A stretch of DNA of 64,000 bases. Source: Prochlorococcus marinus CUG1416. GTDB taxonomy: Bacteria > Cyanobacteriota > Cyanobacteriia > PCC-6307 > Cyanobiaceae. Below are positions 1 through 9,088 of the stretch, piece by piece (position 1 is the stretch's first letter; every line of letters starts with the position of its first letter). Position numbers and translations under genes: made by a program. Under the pieces are notes generated by a model. It saw nothing but the letters and a program-made list of their open reading frames with translations. It was not told where the DNA came from and ran no database searches. The stretch covers positions 62,001-126,000 of the forward strand of contig NZ_JAAORM010000005.1 of the NCBI RefSeq assembly GCF_017695965.1. Direction: 5' to 3'.

Positions 1-1326
1 TTGAAGATAAAGAAAGATATCTTTGGCTTTTAAAGAAAATAAAATTATTGCAAGAACAGTAAATAAAGAGAAAAATAATTTGGCTTTAAAAATTATCCCA
101 TAACTTATTAGATCAGATGCAAGATTAGGCATTTCAGGATCATTTATTGAACCTAACCAAATATTTGAGAAAAAGAATGCTATTGAAAGTCCAAACAAAA
201 TTAAAATATTAATAATCCATAAATATACATAAGTTTTATTTCGATCTTTTAAGTTTATAAAGCTATTACTGATTAAAATTGCAGCCGCTGGAATTGCTGG
301 CAACCAATAGCTTGGCAGTTTCGTAGCAGAAATACTAAAGAAGATTAAAACTGATGTTAACCAGCATAGGGAATATGTATAAAGGGTTTCAGAAACCTTG
401 CAACTTTCTTTTAAACTTTTCGAGAAATCCTTAAAAGCTTCAAATACACCGTGATATAAAAAAGGGGTGAATGGTAATGAAGCCAATATCATTATGTAGA
501 GAAAAAACCAGAACGGCTCAGCATGATTATTGACAACTGATGTATATCTTTGAAAATTATGATAACCAAAAAAATTGTCCCAAAAAGGCTTTCCTTCTTT
601 AATCAGTTCTAAGATATACCATGGAACACTTATTAGAATTGTTATTAATAAACCTTTCTTAGGGTTTATCTTGCAAAGCAAACTTCTCCAATCTTTCTGA
701 ATAAATAAAAATGATGTAATAGTAAGTGTTGCTAAAACAAATGCAACAGGTCCTTTCGTTAAAATTGCTAACCCCAAAAATACCCATGCTGAGATGCATT
801 TATCATTATTCTCACTTGCCATTCTTCTCCAAAATAAAAGCAGGCTAATTCCTAAAGTTCCAGTTAATAGAGAATCACTCACAGCAGTTCTACTCCAGAT
901 GATTATTAATGGAGACAGAGCAAAACCTAATGATGCAACTATTGGAGTGAGGAAATACTTATCACCTTTCTGTGGCCAACAACACAAGGTATCTCCAATC
1001 ATCAGCATTAAAAATAATGAGCCTAAAGCCGAAGGAAGTCTGGCTGAGAGTGTCCCGAAACTATCCCAAATCTCATTTTTTGGTAATGAGTAAAAAAAAC
1101 CCATTAGCCAATATATTAGTGGAGGCTTATCAAAACGGAAAATTCCATTGACTTTTGGCGTTAACCAATCCCCAGATTCACTCATTGCCCGTGCAGCAGC
1201 GGCAAATAAAGGTGGGGTTTCATCCACCAGTCCTGTTTTCCCTAAATCTAAAATAAATAAAATAATCCCAGAAACTAAAACTATTAATAAGGTTATAATC
1301 CTTTTTTTTGAATTTAGAAGAATCAT
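1..1326 (-). CDS. ArnT-like membrane glycosyltransferase (GT39/GT83 family), C-terminus cut by window edge
   Basis: Reading the minus strand from the ATG at 1326 gives an uninterrupted frame to base 1, so the 3' end lies outside the window. The N-terminus has a membrane segment, then a VDETPPLFAAAARAM stretch and an FDKPPLIYWL stretch. These match the catalytic-loop Asp-Glu and the KPPLxYW motif of the ArnT / dolichyl-phosphate-mannose mannosyltransferase superfamily. Many hydrophobic segments follow (multi-pass inner membrane protein). Family members move a sugar from a polyprenyl-phosphate carrier to lipid A or protein; the acceptor here is unknown. It lies just downstream of a GT4 gene on the same strand (14 bases apart), so the two are probably co-transcribed. 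Confidence 0.85.
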   Translation of the reverse strand, partial: MILLNSKKRIITLLIVLVSGIILFILDLGKTGLVDETPPLFAAAARAMSESGDWLTPKVNGIFRFDKPPLIYWLMGFFYSLPKNEIWDSFGTLSARLPSALGSLFLMLMIGDTLCCWPQKGDKYFLTPIVASLGFALSPLIIIWSRTAVSDSLLTGTLGISLLLFWRRMASENNDKCISAWVFLGLAILTKGPVAFVLATLTITSFLFIQKDWRSLLCKINPKKGLLITILISVPWYILELIKEGKPFWDNFFGYHNFQRYTSVVNNHAEPFWFFLYIMILASLPFTPFLYHGVFEAFKDFSKSLKESCKVSETLYTYSLCWLTSVLIFFSISATKLPSYWLPAIPAAAILISNSFINLKDRNKTYVYLWIINILILFGLSIAFFFSNIWLGSINDPEMPNLASDLISYGIIFKAKLFFSLFTVLAIILFSLKAKDIFLYLQ

Positions 1327-1340
1327 TTACTATATTAATT

Positions 1341-2417
1341 TTACTTATATTCGTTGATTACCTTATTAAGCCAGTTCATAACCTTGTTAGCAAATATATC
1401 TGTGGAAGCATTTTTTTCTACCCATTCTCTACAATTTTTACGCTTTATTTTTTCAATAATCTCTACATAGGAAAGAAGACTTTCTTTATCATCAGGATCG
1501 GCAAGATAACCTGTTTGCCCGTGCTGAATAATTTCACTAGGTCCTCCCCTTTTATATGCTATAACTGGCACTCCACAAGCTAAAGCTTCAACAACAACGT
1601 TTCCATATGCCTCATTCCATTTCGGAGTATTTAGCAAAACTCTGCATTTACCAAGTTCTTTTTGTAATTCATCGGTTGTCAAGAAACCCATCCAATCTAT
1701 AGTTCCTTGAGGAAATGATTGTTCTATCTTTGATGCGTAGGTCTCATCTTCTATAACTCCCCAAACATTTAGTTTCTCGCCAAGTTGATTTGCTGCAAAA
1801 ACCGCATCCTCTAAACCTTTCTCCGGTGCCACTCTTCCAACCCAAGCCAAGGGTCCCTTCGATGAATCTTGGAAAATATAATTATCTAATTTAAAACCGT
1901 TCCCAATAATTGTTGGTTTTTTTATAAATGGATAATCACTAGCTTGTATTTTTGAATGAAAAGCAAAATTGTTTGGATGTCTAGCATATACCTTGGAGAT
2001 TAAATTACTAATGACTAAACTTTCAGAACCCATACTAATAATATGTGCAATGGGTATCTCTACATTTAGAGTCATCCAAATAGGCAACCAATCATAAGAC
2101 ATGTTCAACAATACATCTGCTTGTTTTGCGATATCTAATCCCTTTTCTAGCATTCCTGCTAGAAGTGAATTATCTGGGATAAGTACAGGAGAATTGTAAT
2201 TTTGATGCTGCCAACTAATTTGATCTTGACCTTCTACAACATGTAATTTTGCTTTTTCATTACTATCATATAATTTAGATTTTTTGGGAGCTATCACATC
2301 TACCGAGTGACCTAGAGAAAGCAAACCTGAAACTAAGGAATTCAAAGTTAATTCAACTCCTCCACCTTTCCCGCTTCCCAGAAAACCTATTGGAGTACTA
2401 ATCAAAACTATACGCAT
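1341..2417 (-). CDS. Glycosyltransferase family 4 (GT-B fold)
   Basis: 358 aa. The N-terminus has the glycine-rich acceptor-side motif GKGGGVELTLNSLVSGL followed by GHSVDVIAP. The middle has AWVGRVAPEKGLEDAV, the donor-domain start typical of GT4. The C-terminal EALACGVPVIAYKRGGPSEI carries the nucleotide-sugar-binding region. Predicted to be a retaining, cytosolic or membrane-peripheral sugar transferase using a nucleotide sugar. The donor and acceptor cannot be read from the sequence. It sits between an EamA transporter and the ArnT-like gene, all on the minus strand, in the core part of the window rather than in the later polysaccharide island. Confidence 0.9.
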   Translation of the reverse strand: MRIVLISTPIGFLGSGKGGGVELTLNSLVSGLLSLGHSVDVIAPKKSKLYDSNEKAKLHVVEGQDQISWQHQNYNSPVLIPDNSLLAGMLEKGLDIAKQADVLLNMSYDWLPIWMTLNVEIPIAHIISMGSESLVISNLISKVYARHPNNFAFHSKIQASDYPFIKKPTIIGNGFKLDNYIFQDSSKGPLAWVGRVAPEKGLEDAVFAANQLGEKLNVWGVIEDETYASKIEQSFPQGTIDWMGFLTTDELQKELGKCRVLLNTPKWNEAYGNVVVEALACGVPVIAYKRGGPSEIIQHGQTGYLADPDDKESLLSYVEIIEKIKRKNCREWVEKNASTDIFANKVMNWLNKVINEYK

Positions 2418-2448
2418 TATTACACTGTTTTAAAAATCAAGAATCGAA

Positions 2449-3390
2449 TTAAATAGTAGTGTCTGTAAATTTATTTTCCCATAAAGACCTTCTCTGGCTA
2501 ACAAAAAATACTGATATAAGAACAAAAACTACTCCTATCCATTGCACAAAAGTAAGTCTTTCATCTAACCAAACACCTCCACTGAGAAGCGCAAATACAG
2601 GGGTTAAAAATGCAAGGGTACTAAATCCAGTTATTTCTTTACTATTAGCGAAGTAGAAAAACAATCCATAAGCTACAGCTCCTCCAAAGATACTTGCGAA
2701 TGACATGAGTCCCCAATCAAATATTGACCAATTTGGGATAATTTGAAAATTTGATTGTAAGCAATGCTTAATGATTAAGGGCACACTCCCTAGAACCATA
2801 TGCCATCCCGTAACTGCAACAGGATCACTTTTAGTACAGGTGAACCTAATTAAAATTGTTCCTAGTGCCATAGCTAAAGCAGCTGCAAGCATCCAAAGTT
2901 CACCAAAGTTAAAAGCTATATCATTCACAGACTTATCAGACAATAACCACCAATTCTCTAAAAATTCTTGTGGGACTCCTAAAAAAACTATTCCTCCCAA
3001 GCCAAAAAGTAAGCCTAACCATCCAATTGGATTAATTAAATTTCCAAATATAGCCCTTGCTAAAATCGCTACCAAAAGGGGCTGAGAATCAATCAATACA
3101 GAGCCAAGACCTGCTCCAGTTTTTTCTATGCCCAAAGTTAAAAATAACTGAAAGAAAGTGGCATCGACAATTGTAAACACAAAAAACCACTTCAAATCGC
3201 ACTTATAAATTTTTAAATCTCTTTTAAACAAATATGTTGTTATAAGAACAAGAATCCCTGCAGGAAGTAACCTTAAAGAAGCAACAAACTCTGGCCCAGC
3301 ACTAGATACTAAGGGAGTCATAGCCGCCATCGAAGTACCCCAAAGAGCAAAAGGGAGTATCATTAAAAACCAATTTAGGATTGAATTCAT
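2449..3390 (-). CDS. EamA/DMT-family membrane transporter
   Basis: 313 aa, with about ten hydrophobic segments arranged as two repeated halves, as in EamA (drug/metabolite transporter) proteins. Recognisable features are the FALWGTSMAA start, the GAGLGSVLIDSQPLLVAILA stretch closing the first half, and TLAFLTPVFALLSGGVWLDE near the end of the second half, which is the classic EamA signature. The substrate is unknown; family members export amino acids, metabolites or drugs. It is transcribed divergently from sppA, and only about 50 bases separate the two starts, so the promoters must be very close or overlapping. Confidence 0.9.
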   Translation of the reverse strand: MNSILNWFLMILPFALWGTSMAAMTPLVSSAGPEFVASLRLLPAGILVLITTYLFKRDLKIYKCDLKWFFVFTIVDATFFQLFLTLGIEKTGAGLGSVLIDSQPLLVAILARAIFGNLINPIGWLGLLFGLGGIVFLGVPQEFLENWWLLSDKSVNDIAFNFGELWMLAAALAMALGTILIRFTCTKSDPVAVTGWHMVLGSVPLIIKHCLQSNFQIIPNWSIFDWGLMSFASIFGGAVAYGLFFYFANSKEITGFSTLAFLTPVFALLSGGVWLDERLTFVQWIGVVFVLISVFFVSQRRSLWENKFTDTTI

Positions 3391-3441
3391 TAGGTCTGCT
3401 GATAGTCTTTTTAAAGTAGTTTTATGTTTTACCTTAAAAGT

Positions 3442-4251
3442 ATGATTTGGCCTTTTAGACGAAAGTCAAAAAAAAGAATGGCTCGTATAGTAATTGATGA
3501 GCCTATTACGAGTTCAACAAGAGTTTCTGTCCTTAAAGCTCTTAAACAAATAGAGGATAGAGAATTTCCTGCTTTAATCGTGAGAATTGATTCGCCAGGA
3601 GGTACTGTTGGTGATAGCCAAGAAATATACTCTGCTATTAAAAGACTAAAGGATACAGGATGTAAAGTCATTGCTAGTTTTGGGAACATCTCGGCATCTG
3701 GAGGTGTTTACATTGGTGTTGCATCTGACAAGATAGTTGCGAATCCAGGTACAATTACAGGATCTATTGGTGTGATTATAAGAGGAAATAATTTATCTGA
3801 ATTATTAGATAAAATTGGTATAAAATTCGAGACGGTTAAAAGCGGTGTCTTTAAGGATATACTTTCTCCAGATAAAGCTTTAAGTGAGGAGGGTAGAAGA
3901 CTACTTCAAGGCCTGATAGATGAAAGCTACAAACAATTTACTGAGGCAGTAGCTGAGGGAAGAAATTTATCTGTTGAAGAAGTTAGAAAATTTGCCGATG
4001 GAAGAATTTTCACAGGGACGCAAGCAAAAATATTAGGTCTTGTTGATGAAGTTGGAGATGAATTCGTGGCAAGAGAACTTGCTGCAAAGATGGTTAATAT
4101 TGATCCAAAAATTCAGCCCTTAACATTTGGGAAGAAAAAAAAGAAAATACTTGGACTAATTCCTGGAAGTAAAATTATTGAAAAAGTTATTAATAGTATC
4201 TTTTTTGAGATTGATTCATCTAACAAAATACTTTGGTTGTATAAGCCTTAA
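3442..4251 (+). CDS. sppA: Signal peptide peptidase SppA (S49 serine protease)
   Basis: 269 aa from the ATG at 3442. An upstream in-frame ATG at 3424 would add six residues; I prefer 3442 because the protein then begins MIWPFRRK. The nucleophile serine lies in GNISASGGVYIGVASDKI and the general-base lysine in KSGVFKDILSPDKA, the Ser/Lys dyad of the S49 family. VRIDSPGGTVGDS is the conserved core. This is the short single-domain form without an obvious N-terminal membrane anchor. It degrades cleaved signal peptides or membrane-associated peptides. It is followed after 18 bases by the chorismate mutase gene, so the two may be co-transcribed. Confidence 0.9.
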   Translation: MIWPFRRKSKKRMARIVIDEPITSSTRVSVLKALKQIEDREFPALIVRIDSPGGTVGDSQEIYSAIKRLKDTGCKVIASFGNISASGGVYIGVASDKIVANPGTITGSIGVIIRGNNLSELLDKIGIKFETVKSGVFKDILSPDKALSEEGRRLLQGLIDESYKQFTEAVAEGRNLSVEEVRKFADGRIFTGTQAKILGLVDEVGDEFVARELAAKMVNIDPKIQPLTFGKKKKKILGLIPGSKIIEKVINSIFFEIDSSNKILWLYKP

Positions 4252-4269
4252 ATAAATCTGCATGAAAAA

Positions 4270-4641
4270 ATGATTGTTGAACATAAAATTACATTTATTC
4301 GAGGAGCAACAACAGCATCTGGGAATTCAATTAATGAAATAGAAGATGCAGTTGTGGAATTAATTGATGAATTAATTTCACGCAACAATCTGAATAAGAC
4401 AAACATATTGTCTATTACATTTACTGCAACAAAAGATTTGGATGCATGTTTTCCTGCTTCAATTGCAAGGAAATGTCATGGACTTGATTTAGTCGCATTC
4501 TTAGACTGTCAACAAATGTATGTCTCTAATGATATCGATTTTTGTATAAGAATAATGGCACAAGTTTTATTACCAACAATTCAGCCTGTAAAGCATCCTT
4601 ACTTAAGAGGCGCTTCAAAATTAAGGACAGATAGATGTTAA
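4270..4641 (+). CDS. aroH: Chorismate mutase, AroH type
   Basis: 123 aa, the usual length of monofunctional AroH-class chorismate mutases, which convert chorismate to prephenate for phenylalanine and tyrosine synthesis. It shows FIRGATTA at the N-terminus (active-site Arg), FTATKDLDACFPA in the middle, CIRIMAQVLL (second active-site Arg) and HPYLRGA near the C-terminus (active-site Tyr position). These line up with the known Bacillus AroH residues from memory of that family. Trimeric and cytosolic by family knowledge. Encoded 18 bases after sppA. Confidence 0.92.
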   Translation: MIVEHKITFIRGATTASGNSINEIEDAVVELIDELISRNNLNKTNILSITFTATKDLDACFPASIARKCHGLDLVAFLDCQQMYVSNDIDFCIRIMAQVLLPTIQPVKHPYLRGASKLRTDRC

Positions 4642-4711
4642 CCTTAGTAAAACAATTCTTCCACTTTTAATTTGGATAGATCTAATTAATTCTTAGAAAT
4701 TTATTTAATCA

Positions 4712-5290
4712 ATGCTAAAAAAAACAAAGAATACTATTTTAAATATTAAAATATTAAAATTTCTTCTTATCCCTATAATTTTAGTCTCAACTCCATTCTT
4801 TAGTGATATTAAAGATGCTAAAGCAGGCTTAGAATTCCAATGGGACCAAAATTCTGGACACAGAAGATTAAAGTGGTTTCAAAAAGAGAACAAAAGAAGA
4901 TTTAGAAATAGGATTTATTTTTTCCTGAGGCCATCCGATAGAAATACTGAACTCTTAAAAATAAATCTATCCATTCCTAAAGCCTTTAAAGCTACTCTAA
5001 ATAAAGAAAAAATCAGCCTTTGCAAGGTAAGAATAGGCGGTTTTGAGAATAGAACTAAATGTCTGGAAGATATTCCTGCTGATATTGAAATTAATACTGA
5101 TGAATCATCCTTAAGATCAGTAAACATTTACCCCTACAGACCAATTCCATACAATAAAGAAAGTTTTGCAATTGTTTTAAAACTAATTAATCCAAAAAAA
5201 TCAGGACTTTATCAATTTCATTCCTATGGACAGCCTAAAGGTAAATCAGTTTCAAGTTATTTAGGAAGCTGGACCATAGTGATCGATTAA
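4712..5290 (+). CDS. DUF2808 family secreted protein
   Basis: 192 aa. It starts with a lysine-rich tip and a hydrophobic segment (KFLLIPIILVSTPFF), then ends a likely signal peptide at DAKAG, so the mature protein is probably exported. The mature part (FQWDQNSGHRRLKWFQ, RIYFFLRPSDR, then CKVRIGGFENRTKC) matches my recollection of the cyanobacterial DUF2808 family, which has no known function. Two cysteines in the CKV...TKC stretch could form a disulfide. It lies just upstream of rpmH on the same strand but has its own short intergenic region on each side. Confidence 0.75.
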   Translation: MLKKTKNTILNIKILKFLLIPIILVSTPFFSDIKDAKAGLEFQWDQNSGHRRLKWFQKENKRRFRNRIYFFLRPSDRNTELLKINLSIPKAFKATLNKEKISLCKVRIGGFENRTKCLEDIPADIEINTDESSLRSVNIYPYRPIPYNKESFAIVLKLINPKKSGLYQFHSYGQPKGKSVSSYLGSWTIVID

Positions 5291-5320
5291 ATGATAAATT
5301 AATTAAGGATAATAAAACAA

Positions 5321-5458
5321 ATGACTAAAAGAACTTTTGGTGGAACTTCAAGAAAAAGAAAACGTGTATCTGGGTTTAGAGTAAGAATGCGTTCTCATAC
5401 TGGTAGAAGAGTTATAAAAAGCAGAAGACAAAAAGGTAGAGAAAGAATAGCTGTCTAA
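5321..5458 (+). CDS. rpmH: 50S ribosomal protein L34
   Basis: 45 aa, found by reading the sequence directly. The protein begins [19 protein letters not shown] and continues with [12 protein letters not shown], the typical L34 pattern: tiny, very basic, one helix-turn-helix that binds 23S rRNA. Length is normal for cyanobacterial L34. An AAGGAT at 5305-5310 may act as a ribosome-binding site about 10 bases before the ATG. The rnpA gene follows 12 bases later, the nearly universal bacterial rpmH-rnpA arrangement. Confidence 0.97.
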
Positions 5459-5470
5459 CTCAACATAAAG

Positions 5471-5857
5471 ATGGCCTTACCTAAAGATATGCGTTTAAAA
5501 GGTCATAGGACTTTTAATTATATTCATAAAAATTCCAAAAAATATCATGGGAAATTAATGACATTTAAAGTGGCCAGATCAAATACTGAAATCCTCTTAT
5601 CCCATAAAATCACAAATACATCAAACAAATTTAGGGTTGCAATTGCGATTAGCAAAAAAGTTTCAAAAAAAGCTGTCGATAGAAACAAAATAAGAAGAAT
5701 CCTGCAAGATTGGTTATTAACAAACTTTCAAAAAATTAATAACCACAAACCTTATTGGTTACTTGTTAACCTTAAATTCGGAGATTTCTGCAATGATAAA
5801 AATAGACTTTTGGAGGAATTTCAAAACTTAATGTTCAAATCTCGTCTAATCAAATGA
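5471..5857 (+). CDS. rnpA: Ribonuclease P protein component
   Basis: 128 aa, basic. It carries FRVAIAISKKVSKKAVDRNKIRR, which contains the RNR-type motif of the RnpA family (seen here as DRNKIRRIL). The protein supports the RNase P catalytic RNA in 5' maturation of tRNA precursors. Position directly after rpmH confirms the call. Its stop codon overlaps the start of the next gene by four bases (ATGA), suggesting translational coupling. The RNA subunit gene rnpB is not in this window. Confidence 0.95.
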   Translation: MALPKDMRLKGHRTFNYIHKNSKKYHGKLMTFKVARSNTEILLSHKITNTSNKFRVAIAISKKVSKKAVDRNKIRRILQDWLLTNFQKINNHKPYWLLVNLKFGDFCNDKNRLLEEFQNLMFKSRLIK

Positions 5858-6267
5858 TTAACATCAACGAAGAAACCTTTTACGAAGGTGGTCCTGCAAA
5901 AAGTGATTTAATAATAAATCTACTAGCGGGTATAACTATTCTTGGTTTGCCATTTACCTTTGCAGCAATAGTTAGAGCATTGTGGTTGAGATATAAAATT
6001 ACAAACAAAAGAATTACAATAGATGGTGGATGGTTTGGTAAAAACAAAACACAAGTTTCATTAAGTAACATTGAAGAAATCAGATCTATCCCAAGGGGAT
6101 TCGGATCATATGGTGATATGGTTCTTATTCTTAATGACGGATCAAAGGTTGAAATGAAATCATTACCTCTATTCAGAGAAAAGCAAAAATTTATTGAAGA
6201 AAATATAAATAAAAGATCACAAATACCAAATCTCAACGAGGTAGAAGGATTTGCTACTAAATCCTAA
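5854..6267 (+). CDS. Membrane-anchored bacterial PH-domain protein
   Basis: 137 aa. After a short YEGGPAKSD lead it has a hydrophobic hairpin (LIINLLAGITILGLPFTFAAIVRAL), then YKITNKRITIDGGWFGKNKTQVSLSNIEEI, the beta-rich start of a bacterial pleckstrin-homology (YdbS-like) domain, and MVLILNDGSKVEMKSL. Function unknown. Genes of this kind commonly sit between rnpA and yidC in cyanobacteria, so a role linked to membrane protein insertion is an inference from position only. Its start overlaps the rnpA stop. Confidence 0.8.
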   Translation: MININEETFYEGGPAKSDLIINLLAGITILGLPFTFAAIVRALWLRYKITNKRITIDGGWFGKNKTQVSLSNIEEIRSIPRGFGSYGDMVLILNDGSKVEMKSLPLFREKQKFIEENINKRSQIPNLNEVEGFATKS

Positions 6268-6339
6268 ATAAATTAATTACAAAAACCTGTTTATCCTGTA
6301 AAATAAAATGTCTAGTAAAATTACACTCTCTTTAATATC

Positions 6340-7482
6340 GTGATAGGGTTCATTTCTGAAAAACTACTTATCCCTATTCTAGATTTTTTCTACGGTTTAG
6401 TACCTAGTTATGGTTTAGCGATTGTTGCATTAACAGTTGTAATTAGGATCGCACTTTTCCCTTTAAGCGCTGGTTCCATTAGAAGTGCAAGAAGGATGAA
6501 GATTGCCCAACCAGTAATGCAAAAAAAGCAAGCAGAAATAAAATCTAAGTTTTCAGGTGATCCAAAGAAACAGCAAGAAGAATTAGGAAAACTAATGAAT
6601 GAGTTTGGCAGTCCCCTCGCCGGTTGCCTTCCATTGATTGTGCAAATGCCTGTTCTATTTGCATTGTTTGCGACCTTAAGAGGCTCACCATTTGCTGATG
6701 TTCCTTACAACATAAATCTTAAGGTTGTTCCACAGGATCAAATTGCAGCGATAGATCCAAAACCTTATAAATCACCAAGACACTCTATATTCATCACAGA
6801 AAAATCACATTTTCCTGTGATAGCTACAATTCCTAATGGAACAAAATTAGGAACAGAAGAATCAATCAAAATAAATTTGCAAACAACAAATGGCAATAGC
6901 TATGCGGAAGTTTTATCTAAATACGATAATGGTTCGAAATTTCTCCCTACTTGGAAGGTATCAAAAGGATCTGAAAATCTAAAAGTTTCCCAAGACGGTA
7001 CTGTAACTGCAATTAAACCAGGTGATGCAACAATTGAAGCAAAAATACCTGGTCTAGCCGCCAAAAGTGGTTTTCTTTTTATTAAAGCTCTTGGTCAAGT
7101 TGGTTTTTATGTAGATGGGGCTATTAATTGGGATATTGCGACACTAGTTGGGGCCTTTGGATTAACCCTACTTCTTTCCCAAATTTTGTCTAGTCAGGGG
7201 ATGCCTGCGAATCCACAGCAATCAACAGCTAACAAAATTACACCAGTAATGATTACTGGTATGTTTCTGTTTTTCCCTCTACCAGCGGGAGTTTTACTAT
7301 ATATGGTTGTTGCAAATATTTTCCAGGCATTTCAGACTTTTCTTCTTAACAAAGAAGCCCTTCCTGAGAATCTACAGAAAATTTTGGATCAACAATTATT
7401 GGCCAAAGATCAAGTAATAACGACTTCTGCTTCAACTATCTCTGACAAAAGATTACCTTTTGAACCTAACAGTAAGAAATAG
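6340..7482 (+). CDS. yidC: YidC/Oxa1 membrane protein insertase with an extra Ig-like domain
   Basis: 380 aa from a GTG start. YidC inserts membrane proteins, alone or with Sec; in cyanobacteria it also serves thylakoid proteins. The first YidC segment is at residues 22-40, with the conserved substrate-groove Arg in [12 protein letters not shown] charged cytoplasmic loop (residues 50-90) is followed by [19 protein letters not shown]. The last segments are at about 263-285 and 303-335. Between them, residues about 122-255 form a long insert; 160-250 look beta-rich, with [19 protein letters not shown] matching the Ig-like BIG2 pattern. This insert sits on the periplasmic/lumenal side by topology. 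Confidence 0.93.
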   Translation: MIGFISEKLLIPILDFFYGLVPSYGLAIVALTVVIRIALFPLSAGSIRSARRMKIAQPVMQKKQAEIKSKFSGDPKKQQEELGKLMNEFGSPLAGCLPLIVQMPVLFALFATLRGSPFADVPYNINLKVVPQDQIAAIDPKPYKSPRHSIFITEKSHFPVIATIPNGTKLGTEESIKINLQTTNGNSYAEVLSKYDNGSKFLPTWKVSKGSENLKVSQDGTVTAIKPGDATIEAKIPGLAAKSGFLFIKALGQVGFYVDGAINWDIATLVGAFGLTLLLSQILSSQGMPANPQQSTANKITPVMITGMFLFFPLPAGVLLYMVVANIFQAFQTFLLNKEALPENLQKILDQQLLAKDQVITTSASTISDKRLPFEPNSKK

Positions 7483-7497
7483 TCTTAATCTTAAATA

Positions 7498-8964
7498 ATG
7501 AATTCTTGGTGTAGAAATTTAGAATTACTTATAAAATCAAGAACTTCATTAATTTGGATAAGGACTAAAGAAGAGGAAAGATTAGAAAAATTAGTTAATT
7601 TCTCTTGTGAAAGTTTAAGTATAAAAAGATTCGTTTGCTGGGATTGTGTTAGCGGTATTAAAGGATTAATAAATGAAGAAGGTAAATTTTCTAACAATCC
7701 TTTAGGAGTGCTTAATTGGCTTAAGGCACAAAGTTCTGAAGTTTCAACAGTTTTATTAGTAAAAGATTTTCATAAATTTTATGATGATCCATCTATTAAT
7801 AGAACTATTAAAGAACTATCTTCAGCGCTTAAGGAAACCAGTCATAATTTAATTATTAGTTCTCATCTATTTCCATCATCAGAGGAGCTGGATGAATTAA
7901 TGACAATTTTAAACTTACCTTTACCTGATCAAAAAGAATTGAAAAATCTAATAAAAAGAATTGCTATTAATACCAATTCAAATCTTGAGGAACAAGACTT
8001 AAACCAACTTTCTATAGCTTCAAGTGGATTAACTGAAATAAAGGTAAAGCAAGTCACTGCAAAGGCTCTTGCTCAAAGAGGAAAAATAAGTAAAGAAGAT
8101 ATTAAAGATATTCTTGAAGAAAAAAAACAAGTTATAGCAAGAAGTGAAATTTTAGAATTCTTCGAAGCCAAATCAAGTCAAGATGATATTGGTGGTTTAA
8201 ATGTTTTAAAAGTTTGGCTTAATCAAAGATATAGGGCCTTTTCTAAAGAAGCTAGAGACTATGGACTACCTATTCCAAAGGGAGTCTTACTTTTAGGAGC
8301 GCAAGGAACAGGGAAATCACTTACTGCAAAATCAATTTCCAAGAGTTGGTCGATGCCACTTCTTAGATTAGATGTGGGGAGACTATTTTCTAGCCTTGTT
8401 GGTTCAAGCGAGGCAAGAACAAGAGAAACAATATCGAGAGCTGAGGCCATGGCACCTTGTATCCTTTGGATCGATGAAATTGATAAAGGCTTTGGTGGCG
8501 ATGCTAGAAGTGATGGAGGGACAAGTCAAAGAGTTTTAGCAAGTTTGCTAACTTGGATGGCTGAAAAAGAATCCGCCGTATTTGTAATTGCCACCGCTAA
8601 TGCTATAGATAAGCTTCCTGCTGAATTATTAAGGAAAGGTAGATTTGATGAGATATTTTTTCTTGACTTACCAAATTCTGAAGAAAGATTAAGTATTCTG
8701 GATTTGCATTTAAAAAAAAGAAGACCAACTTACAGTTTCCCTCTTTCTACTATTATTGATAGAACAGATGGATTCTCAGGAGCAGAACTTGAACAAGCAG
8801 TAATAGAGGGTATGCATATTTCATTCTCTGAAAATAGAGAGCTTATGGAGAAAGATTTAATAAAGGCCGTTTCTGAATTAGTGCCTCTATCCAGAACAGC
8901 TAAAGAGCAAATTGATTTACTAAAAGAATGGTCATCTACAGGACGTGCTCGTTCTGCATCGTAA
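7498..8964 (+). CDS. ycf46: Ycf46-like AAA+ ATPase
   Basis: 488 aa. The N-terminal 230 residues form a Ycf46-type domain (SLIWIRTKEEERLE, then KDFHKFYDD). They are followed by one AAA+ module: Walker A GAQGTGKS near residue 270, Walker B ILWIDEID near 325, and an RKGRFDEIFFL sensor/arginine-finger region. No membrane segment or zinc protease motif is present, so this is not FtsH. Ycf46 is conserved in cyanobacteria and some plastids; a Synechocystis homologue has been linked to CO2 uptake, but the substrate is not known. It lies 15 bases after yidC. Confidence 0.9.
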   Translation: MNSWCRNLELLIKSRTSLIWIRTKEEERLEKLVNFSCESLSIKRFVCWDCVSGIKGLINEEGKFSNNPLGVLNWLKAQSSEVSTVLLVKDFHKFYDDPSINRTIKELSSALKETSHNLIISSHLFPSSEELDELMTILNLPLPDQKELKNLIKRIAINTNSNLEEQDLNQLSIASSGLTEIKVKQVTAKALAQRGKISKEDIKDILEEKKQVIARSEILEFFEAKSSQDDIGGLNVLKVWLNQRYRAFSKEARDYGLPIPKGVLLLGAQGTGKSLTAKSISKSWSMPLLRLDVGRLFSSLVGSSEARTRETISRAEAMAPCILWIDEIDKGFGGDARSDGGTSQRVLASLLTWMAEKESAVFVIATANAIDKLPAELLRKGRFDEIFFLDLPNSEERLSILDLHLKKRRPTYSFPLSTIIDRTDGFSGAELEQAVIEGMHISFSENRELMEKDLIKAVSELVPLSRTAKEQIDLLKEWSSTGRARSAS

Positions 8965-9088
8965 TTAAAGTTCTATTCATTAAAAATGTTTTAAAAGTTA
9001 GGAATCATTAATTTAGTTAATTTTTCATCAAAAATCCCAAAAAATGAATTGAGATTAACTATCTTAATTAAGGCATTACAAAAAAAGA

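Noticed and set aside
1308-1583. Plus-strand frames opposite the glycosyltransferase genes at the left edge
   Set aside because: They are antisense shadows of strong minus-strand genes, with low-complexity translations and no family motifs.
3252-3267. A 16-base stretch (gaatccctgcaggaag) close to the 3' end of the tRNA-Arg gene, as a possible attachment-site repeat
   Set aside because: It has an extra C relative to the tRNA and lies inside the EamA transporter gene, on the core side rather than at the island's far end. Chance similarity is more likely.
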